Source: Symbiodinium natans (Eukaryota; Sar; Dinophyceae; Suessiales; Symbiodiniaceae). From it: a stretch of DNA of 62,000 bases. The stretch spans positions 1 through 62,000 of the forward strand of contig CAJNDS010002754.1 of the NCBI GenBank assembly GCA_905221605.1, written 5' to 3'. Shown here piece after piece: positions 47,607 through 57,319 of the stretch (positions within the stretch are counted from its first letter, which is position 1; each line of letters starts with the position of its first letter). A program made the translations under genes and the position numbers. The notes under the pieces were generated by a model. It was given only the letters and a program-made list of their open reading frames with translations, ran no database searches and was not told where the DNA came from.

Positions 47607-47862
47607 GTTTGGGTTGAGGGTTCAGGGTTGAAGGTTTCAGGGTTGAGGGTTTGCAGGTTTCAGGGTTGAGGGTTTAAGGGGTTTAACGGTTGAGGGTTGG
47701 TTGAAGGTTTGCGGCTGAGGAATCAACGTTGAAGATTGACGGCTGAGGGTTGAGAGTTCAGGGTTGACGGTTTCGGGTTGACATTCAGGGTGGAGGGTTC
47801 AGGGTTGAAGGTTTCAGGTTGAAGGTTTAGAGTTGAGGATTCAGCGTTGAGGGTTTAGAGCT
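47607..47862 (+). repeat. Telomere-variant array (GGTTGAGGGTTTCA)
   Basis: About 250 bp of imperfect 7-bp and 14-bp units of the form GGTTGAG-GGTTTCA, with GGTTGAA and GGTTCAG variants. It reads like a decayed or diverged telomere-related satellite. The G-rich strand is on plus, the same orientation as the perfect array at 46,071. Confidence 0.85.
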
Positions 47863-48248
47863 AATCCATCGGCATCACAACAAGATGAAACACATGCAGA
47901 TCGGAATGGACATTTACGCACAAACTGGACATAGCTTAGCCTGATACCCTAAATCCCAAACCTTAACCTTGAACCCCAAACTGGCCAAACCCTGATCCAC
48001 AAGCCCTAGAACCCTAAGATCTAAAGCATGAAGATCGCCCCACCGTGGGCCCCACCTGAAGGTCGAAGCGTCCATCCTTCCCATCCTGGTGATGAAGGAG
48101 ATCGCCATCTTGCTTTCGGAATGAAATGTGCACGGGAACCTGCACAACTAGCCCAAGCTCTGAGATTGGCAGGGCGACATACAGTACGAATTAATTGGGA
48201 TATGATCCAGCCTGTGATGCAAAGCTCTTACAGACTCTTACACATGTT

Positions 48249-48270
48249 CTTGAGCCAAAAAGGCCGTTGG
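48249..48270 (-). other. Possible spliced-leader relic
   Basis: Twelve contiguous bases, CTTGAGCCAAAA, are the exact reverse complement of the 3' end of the dinoflagellate spliced leader. The next ten bases match only in part, giving about 16 of 22. Downstream on the minus strand (47,914-48,248) is a 77-codon frame without known motifs. A relic would mark a retroposed cDNA. A chance match is also possible, because partial matches of 15 of 20 occur elsewhere (16,362-16,381). Confidence 0.25.
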
Positions 48271-48394
48271 AGGGCGATGCTGAAAGATGGTGAAAGATGC
48301 TGCAAGATGATGAAAGGCTTGGGCTAGGGCACGTCCACAAACATATCCATGCGCTTAATGCGCTGGTTCGCCCCTCCTGTCGATTCCAAATCTC

Positions 48395-48652
48395 TTGTTT
48401 ACTAGGTGGCAGCAAAACACGAAAGAACCACAAAACCAACTACAGGGCGCAGAGGGCCCGAGTCGGCCCGAGGTGGGCCCCTTCCTCGTTAGTCCGTTGA
48501 TGCTCGTCAAGATTGTGGCCACTCTAGATGCCCAAACCCTGCTTGAACTTGCAGCCTCCTCACAATCCTTGGCGGGGTCTTGTAGGAAATCCGCTCAAAA
48601 GCATAAGATGACAAAAGGTCTATCTGAGACTGACGGAAAGGCCTCAACCTAA
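48395..48652 (+). CDS. F-box-like fragment, uncertain
   Basis: The C-terminal part of this 85-codon frame (from MLVKIVATLDAQTLLELAAS to SLAGSCRK, about 48,500-48,600) has the spacing of hydrophobic residues of an F-box helix pair: L-x-x-I-x-x-x-L-D-x-x-T/S-L-L-x-L-A-x-x-S-x-x-L. The leading Leu-Pro of a normal F-box is missing. F-box proteins act as substrate receptors in SCF ubiquitin ligases. A related stretch at 21,641-21,792 is broken. The N-terminal 35 residues look unrelated, so this may be one exon or a duplicated fragment of one. The likeness is a judgement by eye and could be a chance amphipathic helix. Confidence 0.22.
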   Translation: MFTRWQQNTKEPQNQLQGAEGPSRPEVGPFLVSPLMLVKIVATLDAQTLLELAASSQSLAGSCRKSAQKHKMTKGLSETDGKAST

Positions 48653-48683
48653 TCCCTCAAACCCCAGGCAACCAACCACACAA

Positions 48684-50448
48684 CCCTGAACCTTAACAAA
48701 CCTGAACTCCTGCTACGCTTTCAGAACTAATGTCGAAACCCTGCCCTAGCGCCTTCGCAACCCTAAACCCTAAGTGTGTGATGATCTGCAAGTGGGAGGT
48801 CATAGTCGTTGCTGTGGCTAACACATCTGTGCACAACTGAATGCGGCGAGCTGACTGCCATGTAGCACAAACATATCCTCAAAGTGCCTACTTCCTTAAA
48901 CTTTCAAACAGACAACATGCAACTCGTTCATGAAACTGCCTGCACATCCGAAAAGGCGGTGCTCGCAGCTTAGCAAGTAGCCGAACCCAAATAAAGCATG
49001 CAGCCGTACAATCTCTTACACGCCTACATCGTAAGACCCCGTTTTCGGCAGAGTTGCTGTGATGAAAGGCTGAAGGTTTGGTTACAAGGTTTCGTTTTGC
49101 GTGCAAAGTGCACGTTGTGATTACTGGGGCAAGCGGTTTCTGATTTCTCAAAGCTGCAGGTCAAGTTATACGGCCTCCGCCAGCAAAATCCACGGCCGAC
49201 CGTTTAAGAAACAGCTGTTCCCAGTCAAAAATCATCTGCTTTCAATCAAAATCAAAATCGAAGCAAAAACGCTGCTTCAAAATGCAAAATCAACTGCTTC
49301 CAATCAAGCAGCCATTTCCAACTCAAAATCCAAACTCAGCTGTCCGCTCGGGTCATTTATCCCGTGCGCTTTGTCACGCATGACTCATGGCCGGAGTATT
49401 TGCCCACCTTTGCCCAGCTGAAGCCTTGGCTGGGGCAGAAAATACTTCTTCCTTCCCCCCCCTATAGAGTCCAGAGACCGAAGCACGCAGGTGCTTTTGA
49501 AACTCGCGCAGCCGCGTGGGTCAACCTGCAATCTGCGGATCTGTAGATCTGTGGCGTACAATGTCTGTGGCGCTCACTTGCAGAAGAGGCGCCTCTCTTG
49601 CAACAGGGACTTGCTTCCGAGATTGGAGCTTAGGGTTTCGTTGGAGTTTGGGTTTAGGGCTTGGGGTTTGTGGAAGCAGAGGAGGTTTGTCGGGTTTGGG
49701 GGGAGGGGGGCGGGGGGAGGGAGGAGGGGGGGAATGACGCCCCCACACACCCAGCAGGTGTAGGGGGGGCGGCATGTCACGCTCTTTCTCCCCACCCGCT
49801 GTAAGCTTTCACAGGCCACCACCCAAACCACTGCCTTTAAGGGTTTAGGGACAAATTGCACCTCCGTAGTTGCTGAGTATGGCACGATTTCTCAGCACGG
49901 AACGCGCACGGGACCTATGCAAGCGCATGCACCCTCCGTGAGGCCAGAACTGTGCCCTTTCACCTCTGATCTCCGCACGTCCGTGTCTGGCAAGAGGGCG
50001 AATCTAAACCGAAACGAGCACCGCGCACCGCGAAACTTGCAATCCCAAGGTGCCGGGCGCTTTTTGTTGTCACCTGCAAAAAACAAAAGTGGCCAGTGGT
50101 CAATGGCCAGCGGAACACGGGCAGAATATGAATGCCCGCTCGGCATCCACGCCTGCCAAAAGCAAAAGATTTTATCAGCGTTGGAAAACTGCGGGCAGTG
50201 GCCGTACTTTCTTTGGCCTTTGCGTCGTCCGTCTTTGTCCTGCACGGCATCCCCTGTTTTAAGGGGTTTAGACTAAACTGCTTACTGTGCAGAAGGAACG
50301 GTTTGGGGTTTTTGCAACATGCCGATCAATGGTTCACGTTGCAAGGTGAAGATGTTGTCTTCTTTTTGCGTGGAGTGCACAATGCCGGAAATAACAAACC
50401 CGCACCTACAAGGCAAGACGGAGGACTTGTGGATTCACTGTCGCCAGT
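48684..50448. other. No gene recognised
   Basis: A direct-repeat patch of TCAAAATCAAAATC and CTGCTTCAAAATGC words lies at 49,225-49,325. A G-rich run lies at 49,697-49,733. Frames up to about 126 codons have no motifs. Confidence 0.5.
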
Positions 50449-50973
50449 GTGTCTGAGACTGGCATGGGGCCACTGCTGCTCGGTATGCAGTCAACGTACG
50501 AGCCAAGGATAACACTGGCATCGCGCGCGTGTCTGGAGCTCCGAAGCCTCCTGTTTAGAAGCATTCCCATGGGTCTGGGAAGATTCTTTGCACTTGGGCA
50601 TGTCGGTCACTTCCCATGCAAGAAACTGCAAAAGAAATGCAACACAAACATGAGTCGCGTCGCAAAAATGGACCTGTTCCTCGCTATAGCCGTGCATGTC
50701 CCTACTAGCTGTACCCGAACGCACCCGAACTTCTCCGAAGCCAGTGAATGGAACAAATTGAAACCCTCCCAGGTCGCCCTCTGGGCCTGGGCCGCTGCGT
50801 TGCCATTTCAGCTTTTCCATTTCCACATCCGCCGACCGAAGACTTTGAAACCCAAAAATTCTCTGCTCAGGTCGAACTCGGGCACAAGGCTTGTTAGCGA
50901 ACCGAAGGCAGACTGGAAGTTGGGCAAAGCCTTCCGCAAGTTCGAACTTGTGTGTCTAATGACTGCTTCATGA
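50449..50973 (+). CDS. 174-codon open frame, doubtful
   Basis: This open frame has no competing frame of equal length in its second half. The product would be basic, with a moderately hydrophobic middle (ALWAWAAALPFQLFHFHIRR), possibly one membrane segment followed by basic residues. I recognise no family. A 111-codon frame lies opposite (50,491-50,826). Its length is within chance expectation. Confidence 0.12.
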   Translation: MSETGMGPLLLGMQSTYEPRITLASRACLELRSLLFRSIPMGLGRFFALGHVGHFPCKKLQKKCNTNMSRVAKMDLFLAIAVHVPTSCTRTHPNFSEASEWNKLKPSQVALWAWAAALPFQLFHFHIRRPKTLKPKNSLLRSNSGTRLVSEPKADWKLGKAFRKFELVCLMTAS

Positions 50974-52583
50974 GTGTGTCTACGTGGGTGTGACCGGCGG
51001 CCGTTGCCCCGGCTTCTGCCAGCGCGCGCGGCCTCGGCTTCGAGTGTCTCGTGCTTAGGATTGGAGATTTAAGTTCAGCTTGGACCAATGTAGGATGGGG
51101 ATGCGAGGTTCTTTTTTAGAACCCTTCAGCATGCCCCCCGATTGTTAATTATTCATGCGGTATGCTCTTGTAATTCAAGGCATGCAGCAACTCAGCTCAG
51201 ACAGGGGATGTCTCGGTCTGTTAGCGCAAACACTTGTCAGAAGGCACGAGACAACCTGAAAAAGCTTATGTCTTGGAACTGCACGTGGCCCCCGACTTCC
51301 TGCCTCTTGCCTCTGCTTCGTAGATTTTCCTGAAACAGGGCAGGTATTTGGGCAGCTGACAGGCACAGGTGGTGTAAGAGGTCTCCAAGAAACATTCAAA
51401 AGGCACAAGCTTATCAAGACTTTCCTGACAGCTTGGTGAGGAATGTCCGCACCGACCACTGCCGTGCCTGAGAGGGGCGAACTTGGGTCCGAAACGTTTG
51501 CTGAAAAGGTTTGGGGTTCAGGGCTGCCCATTTGGCATTGCTGGCTTTGCTGTTGATGGAGGTCAAGACGCGCCCTGAGAAGTTTGTGAGTGGCATGAGC
51601 AGATGTTGAGTATGCACAAATGCTGGCATAGGTTGCCCAACACTTTCCCAACATTTTGGATTTTCCGGGCACAGTAGACAAGCACCAACCAGCAGCAACC
51701 TGAACTCCTCAAATTCACCTGGAACCCCGAAGCCCGAAACCTGGAATGCGAGAGCTGTTACATTCAGGGTACCATCGCCTAAACTGGATGAAACCTTCAG
51801 ATGTGCCCCCGAAGGCAGTGCCTGCATTGGCACTGAATCACGCGGTGAAAGTCGAAGCCCTGATGCTGGTTGTGTGTGTTGATGGTGTGTTGATGTGTTC
51901 GAGCCTGCGGGCTTCTTTGGGGGAGGATTCTTCAGGGCTCGCGGAGCCGTTTGTGACGTACAAAATGGGTTTTGTAAGCTTTGTACGTGGGACGTTGACA
52001 AGGAAGCTCTGGCCCGCATAAGTGCTCAAAAGCTGTCTGCACCAGGGAGTGAGGACACATGCAGAGGTCAACGGCAGCGGACCCTAGGCCCAAAGCCAGT
52101 GCTCAACATGTCGCTTCGACCTTAAGCCTGTTGGGTTTATCAGGTTAATGGTTCAGGGTTTGTACAGGGTACATGGCATATGCGCTTTACAGCGGCTTCA
52201 TGCGTGGTATATATTGGGCTTGCATTGCAGGGCGTGCAATGATCTGATTGGGTTTAACATGGTCATCCTGTCAATCCTGGAACCTGTACCCTGCAACAGC
52301 TCACATAGATTGGTTGTTTGTGTATCAGCATCCCCAATCTGTTTTTTGGCATTCAGGCCCAGTTCTCGGGGCGTTTTAGTAGCGAAGTATAGCAAAACAT
52401 GGTAAAGCACATGCAACACATGGCCAAGTAGAAGCACTAAAGAATAGAACCTGGCATAGCATATGCAACACATGGCATGGAATGAAGCAGATGAAACTTG
52501 AGGTCTTGGATCTACGCGTTTGGGGCATTTTCTGCGGAAATAGGCATAGAGCGATGGCATAGAATATTTCCAGATCAAAAAAG
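50974..52583. other. No gene recognised
   Basis: Overlapping frames of up to 201 codons (minus 51,414-52,019) have no motif. Two ~60-bp copies of GCA(C/T)ATGCAACACATGGC-containing sequence lie at 52,390-52,480. Confidence 0.45.
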
Positions 52584-53069
52584 TTGAGCTGGAATATGGA
52601 CCTCACGCGGGGGCCAAAAACAAGCACTTTGAAAATCACCGAACTTTTGCATCTTGAGGACAGGCGGTCGCTGGTCAAAGACCTTCCAAAGGGCCGCATG
52701 TTTCGTTTGCGCCCATGTGTTTTGGGGCTACGAGCTGTTGCAAAGTTATTGCCGCGCGTCCTTGACAAGGATTGCCAGCACTTCGGGTCCCAGGCTCAGG
52801 GGGCCCATGTGCGTGTCACGGCACGTTGCAGGGCTTGGGTTAATCAAGTTTGCAAGGATTTCTGGCTGAACGGTCTTGCTGGGACTTGCGTCAGAGTCTT
52901 CACGAAGTTGGAGGCAGACACGGTTGAAGTCTGCAGGGCCTGGACGGAGGATGATTTCCCCGGGAATGATTCAATGTGCCATTCTCTGCCTCCTTCTCTC
53001 GGGTTCTGCTCCGTCTTGAAGCCTTGCAGGGTTATTGCTGGCAGCGGGCGGGGTCGAGTGTGCACTTGA
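52584..53069 (+). CDS. Candidate exon, 161 codons
   Basis: The frame runs from ATG to TGA. The central part (DRRSLVKDLPKGRMFRLRPC, then GLRAVAKLLPRVLDKDCQHF, then WVNQVCKDFWLNGLAGTCVR) has the alternation of charged and hydrophobic residues typical of helical proteins. No membrane segment, signal peptide or known domain is visible. The last 30 residues look less protein-like, so an exon end may lie near 52,980. No retroelement or repeat overlaps it. I cannot name a function. Confidence 0.22.
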   Translation: MSWNMDLTRGPKTSTLKITELLHLEDRRSLVKDLPKGRMFRLRPCVLGLRAVAKLLPRVLDKDCQHFGSQAQGAHVRVTARCRAWVNQVCKDFWLNGLAGTCVRVFTKLEADTVEVCRAWTEDDFPGNDSMCHSLPPSLGFCSVLKPCRVIAGSGRGRVCT

Positions 53070-53289
53070 TTCTTGATTTTCTGGGCGGAACCAGGTCCCT
53101 CGGCGTTTCGGAAATTCCTCCTCAATGAAACGTGCTCAGGGGATTTAACACAATGCAGGCGCCCAAAGGCCCTTTCACTTCGAAACGTGAACCTCTTGTA
53201 TTGGGTACGAGACATCAAAAAACTCACCGATTAATCAAAAACTTCGCAGAAAAAAACATCAAGCAAAAGCTTTTAGTTAATCAAACAAA

Positions 53290-53545
53290 CTTGATGTGAA
53301 CTATGTTCCCATCAACTTTCTCCATTTGCAATCGGAGAACCTCGGACTTTCTCTATGTTGTAATCGGAAACCCTCTATTGTCCCCATACGTTACAGAAAA
53401 CCTCGGCTTTCTCGATATTTGAGTAGGAAGACCTCTAGGTCTCGATATTTCATTCGTCTATGTGTTAATAGGAAGGTCTCTATTTTACCTATATTTTCTT
53501 AGGAAAGTGTCATTCTCTAGATTTTCACAGGGCAATCTCCAGATT
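53290..53545. repeat. AT-richer degenerate repeat
   Basis: Related ~40-50-bp pieces with the words AATCGGA(G)AACC, TCTCTAT, CCTCGGCTTTCTCGATATT and AGGAAG(A/G)(C/T)CTCTA recur across about 250 bp. The stretch is clearly more AT-rich than its surroundings. Confidence 0.6.
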
Positions 53546-53557
53546 CCTTATATGTCA

Positions 53558-54045
53558 AAAGCGAAGCGCGGCCCAACCCCAGTGGCAACCGCATGAAGGG
53601 GTTCAAAAAGAATCATCTCACATGCTTTGAAGCAATCTTGCTCGGTTGAAAACACAGCGGGGTGGGGGGGGAGCAGCCGCCCCCCCACCCCCCAATTGCA
53701 AACACAATGCTCTCATGACGGGTGTAAAATAGCTTCATATGCTTTGAACAGGCTTGCACGGCTTATAGAAAGCAGAGGCGAAGCAACGTTGGGGAGGAAG
53801 CTTGGGGGGGCGGGTGGGGGGCCGCCCACTATTTGCAATGCAAGGACAGTGCTCGCATGATGGGTTTATGCACGGCTTAAAGAAGCGTGGGTGTGCCCTG
53901 CATTTGCAAACGCACTGCTCCCGTGATGGGTTTGACAAAGACTCATACGCTTTCAAGCGAGCTTGCACGGTTTAAAGAGGCGAGTTGGGCAGGCCAAGGG
54001 GGGGCGGGGGGGCCGATCTTCCCTTTTGCAGACACAATGCTGTAA
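53558..54045. repeat. ~70-140-bp repeat with G/C-tract hairpins
   Basis: Four diverged units share TTGCAAACACAATGCTC, ATGA(C/T)GGGT, CATATGCTTTGAA and GCTTGCACGG(C/T)TTA. Three carry long G-runs near their ends. The first carries GGGGTGGGGGGG-AGCAGCCG-CCCCCCCACC followed by AATTGCA. The minisatellite at 4,150-4,205 has the same G-run, GCGCAGCC, C-run, AATTGCA arrangement, which links the two repeat families. Confidence 0.75.
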
Positions 54046-56094
54046 CCGTTTTTCGACGGGAGTGAGAGAGACGGAGAGAGAAGAAAAAGTAGAAGCCTGA
54101 AGCTCTGACCCTCGTCTGCTTTGAAGCAAGCATTTCGTTGGTTTTTCGTTCGTTCATTCTTTCATTCCTATTTTTCTTTGTTGTTCGCTATCTTTCCACC
54201 TGGGGCATGGATCGCCGGTTTTTGAGCCTTCGGGGCTTGGGCCGAGCACATACTAGGTGGTGGGGAGGGTAGCCTTTCTGCACTGCATGTAATTTGGCGG
54301 CGACGACCTCTAAGCGCGTAGGAAAGGAAAAGGAACTTGGGGCAAATGCAGTAGCTGATGCTAAGAACAACGATCGGTGCTCTCCAAGGCTCTCATCTCT
54401 GCCAGTCGAAGTGCGACGAAGTCCTGGAAACTTCTGTGGTTGGGATTGCTCCGACAAGAGGGCAAGGAAAAGGGGACAAAGGCCCAGCTGAAAGCTGCTG
54501 TGCTGAACTCGGCCTAAGACTTATGTAGGGACACGGTGCAAGGTGTTCAGGGTTAATTGGCCCTCGGTGCTCATTCGGATAAACCCTGAGCAATTTTCGA
54601 TTGAGGTGGTGTAACCTTCCTATCTGCCCACTTGGCGCCTAAAATTGGGGAAGAAAGCCCCTCTATGTGTGTGAAGCCGGGTAGACAGGGATCTCCGCAC
54701 AGAGCGATCGCTCGGCTGGTGAAAAGAGGCCATGCATCTGGCGTCCTCTTCTTGGGAGCTTCAGGGTTTGAGTTTCAGGCTTTCGGGTTAATATAGGGAT
54801 CAGGGCCCAGGGTTTAGTAAGCCCTCCAAGCTGAAACACTCAAACTCCAGCGCAAGCTCCATTCAAGGAAAGCAAGCCATGACACTCTCGGCTAAAAGAC
54901 CCTGGATCGAGCGGGGCGGGAAGATTTGATTACAATAGAATGTACATGCGGATGAATAGATATAAACATAAATATAAATACGAATATAAATTCTGCACAT
55001 CACATACCTATTAAGGACTCTTAAGTTCGTGAAAAGCTTTTGAGGCAGAAGCCGCATCTCCTCAGAAAGCTGGTTGCCAGGTCGATTTCTACTGGTTGGC
55101 TTTTCGATGGACTCGATGACTCTAGGGCTTGGAGGGGATGGATTAGGGGCAAGTAGGGTAGAGGTGGTTTAGCAAAACCAAACCCACATGGACCCCAGCC
55201 CTGAGCACCCAAGCTACTCCTCCCCTCCGCCAAAAACAAGAAATCAGGCCTTGTAGAGCCTGGCAGAGTTTGGGTGTTAGGGTCACTGCCAGACCCCTGG
55301 TACCCCAGAAACTACACCGCAGTTTCCTTTTGCAGGCTCCAGGCAACTTCTTGGAGCTTCCTTGGGCTCTGTTGAAGGTCTAGAATTCCGGTTGAAGGCT
55401 TCCGGGATTGCACGGCTTTAGGGCCTTCGGGTTCCAGGGTTCGAGGCATCAGCGGTGTACGGTTTAGGGCCCGATTTTGTTCGCTTTTCTGGGTTTGGGA
55501 GAAAGATTGCAGGCGGAGTGAAGGAACCAACGGGCGTAAGGGAAAACGTGTGCGCAGAGCCCACATTCTCCTAGTAACTTTTTTTTATTAAGGGCTCACT
55601 GTTGGGCGTGTGAAGGCCGAGCCCCAACCCCCACCCCCAGGCTCGACCACCTGGACCCGGAAGCATCGCCAAGGCCTGAACCCTGAACTCAAATTTATCG
55701 TCTTGGCCTGAGGGCGGGACTTGACCCATGGATTATTCTTCCCGATCGTCTCCATGGTCATCTGCGTGCGGCTCTCTTCATCAAACCAAGCCACAGCCAA
55801 CAAGCAGAAGCACAACCCTGCAGGGTGTGGGTGGTTCAGACTTCAGCCCCTGTGGCGCGCAGAGCCTCATCATCATCTGCGGCAGGGGCCATGCCGCTGC
55901 CGGTCGCAGATCCCGCGCCCTGCGATGCGGCAACGTGGAATAAGATGTTGCTGCGAGAAGGGCCCTAGCTCGATCTCAAGTCTCGTTCATGGGGCTGCAG
56001 GAGCTTTCTTTCTTATGGCTGAAAGGCCGGGAGGCCCAAAGGCGTGAAGGTTACAAAGCCTTGCAGGATTGCGATGATTGAGGCAACTGACAAG
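54046..56094. other. 2 kb without a recognised gene
   Basis: An AT-rich patch with ATAAATATAAATACG words lies at 54,955-55,000. A T-run lies at 55,578-55,587. Frames up to about 110 codons show no motifs. Nothing here continues the RNase H relic, whose reading ends at 56,095. Confidence 0.5.
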
Positions 56095-56677
56095 TCAGAG
56101 CTGCTCCCCGCGCCTGCGAGCCTTAAACCGCATGGTGGACATGAGAGTCCTGGAAGGCTCATCGGCTAAGTTTGATGGACTGGGCACTCGTGCGAACCAA
56201 CTGAATGTTTTGGCCAGCGTCTCCACCGTAAGGAGAAGCCGGGCCAACCTGGTGCCTACCTTGTTTCGGGTGGAACCACTGATGAGGACGTCCCTTGTGG
56301 CGTTATGATCGATGTAGCAAACAATGGGACGCGAACAAATGTCATCTCTCCAGAGATAATCGTACTATGAGGACTCCACCCAACCCAAAAAACCACCTAT
56401 CAAAGGCCGTGTCTGTGAAGATGTAACAAGGCTGAGCGGAAAGGTCGGACATTGTCCTTGGCGGGCCAGTTTGGAGAAGATCAATGAACAAGGATATGGC
56501 GGAAGCCATGGCGTCGGTGATCACACACTGTGGGTCAGCTTCTGCCTGCTGCAGGGCTTTGATGCAAGTTCGGTCCAACTTTTTGTGGTTTGAAGGGGAT
56601 GTTCTGGTGCCGTTCAGGCCCACTGTTCCTTTTGGACTTGCTTTCAAAACTGTGCTTTCAAGGGTAGATGGCAGCAA
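56095..56677 (-). pseudogene. Retroelement RNase H-like fragment, decayed
   Basis: Two minus-strand frames read as one protein after a frameshift near 56,350. The first (56,677 to about 56,345) ends with a segment containing CYIFTDTAFD, close to the first-aspartate motif (usually F-T-D-G-A) of RNase H. The second (about 56,350-56,095) gives IVCYIDHNATRDVLI and then WFARVPSPSNLADEPSR, the closing motif of retroelement RNase H-like domains, then a basic tail and TGA at 56,097-56,095. Upstream of 56,677 an in-frame stop and loss of similarity end the reading before the LTR. No reverse transcriptase motif is left. It belongs to a different element from the Copia-type one beside it, which it predates. 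I cannot place it in a family. Confidence 0.6.
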
Positions 56678-56760
56678 CGGGCTTGAGGCACGCTACGCTT
56701 GATCCCTTGAGCTGGACAGAGCAGAGGCACGAAGAAATTCTGACTGTTGTTCAGGTCAAG

Positions 56761-57292
56761 TTGATATATGTGACCCTCCTAGTTTCCCAGTTGACACGTG
56801 ATGTGCACTTGAGTTGTCTGCTATGAGTGTGAAGCATAGGCACGAGGACATGTCAGGCAGTGCAGATTTCTTTTGGCTTGGTGAGACCTTGTTTTGAGTG
56901 GGAAGAACCGTTTTCTGTTCGTTTTCTCGAAACTCGTTTGTCGGAACTCGTTTCCTGTTTGTGACCTGGTATTTGGTGACCAGAAGTGACTCAAGCCAGT
57001 TTAGGTCTGCACAGAGCTCAGCAGAGCACCTAAGAGGTGCTAGGAACCTACCCACAGTGTTTAGGAGTAGAAGTTCCATGGCTGAGTGTTTTCACCTGAA
57101 GTACCTTTGTTTTCCCATGTCTGGCAGACAGTGTTTGAAGCTGGAGAGCCGTGCTCGCATTGGCTCAAGACGAGCGGAGCTCGAGAAGCTGTGAACAGCG
57201 CAGTGAAAAGAGTCCGCACTTCGTGCTGTGAGGGTTGAGTGTAGTCTTGACCTGAGGTCCCTTAGGCCCCGTAGCTGTGCCACGAGTTTCAA
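56761..57292 (+). repeat. 5' LTR
   Basis: The left end is fixed by where similarity to the 3' copy begins (TTGATATATGTGACC). The right end is inferred from the TTTCAA just before the primer binding site, giving short inverted ends TTGA...TCAA (or TGA...TCA). The LTR lacks an obvious TATA box. A T-rich TTTCTTTTGG at about 56,866 could serve as the TTTT-type core promoter described in dinoflagellates. An open minus-strand frame in it occurs in both LTR copies and is not a gene. Confidence 0.85.
57148..57169 (+). promoter_or_regulatory. Spliced-leader-like segment in the 5' LTR
   Basis: The 22 bases match the 22-base dinoflagellate spliced leader at about 16 positions without gaps, including its first five (GCCGT) and its last ten (TTGGCTCAAG). 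It lies about 150 bp upstream of the Gag start in the sense orientation. It may be a leader incorporated into the LTR by reverse transcription of a trans-spliced transcript, or chance. Confidence 0.3.
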
Positions 57293-57294
57293 CG

Positions 57295-57306
57295 TGGTAG
57301 CGGAGC
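57295..57306 (+). other. Primer binding site, initiator-Met tRNA type
   Basis: TGGTAGCGGAGC starts three bases after the LTR end. It fits the 3' end of eukaryotic initiator methionine tRNA (plant Copia sites read TGGTATCAGAGC, 10 of 12 the same; the animal/fungal form TGGTAGCAGAGG is also 10 of 12). It overlaps a small stem-loop, GGAGC-TTCGT-GCTCC (57,302-57,316), that ends just before the Gag ATG at 57,320. Confidence 0.65.
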
Positions 57307-57319
57307 TTCGTGCTCCAGC

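Noticed and set aside
56756-57079. 107-codon minus frame in the LTR, repeated at 61,465-61,986
   Set aside because: It exists twice only because the LTR does; it has no motif and runs against the element.
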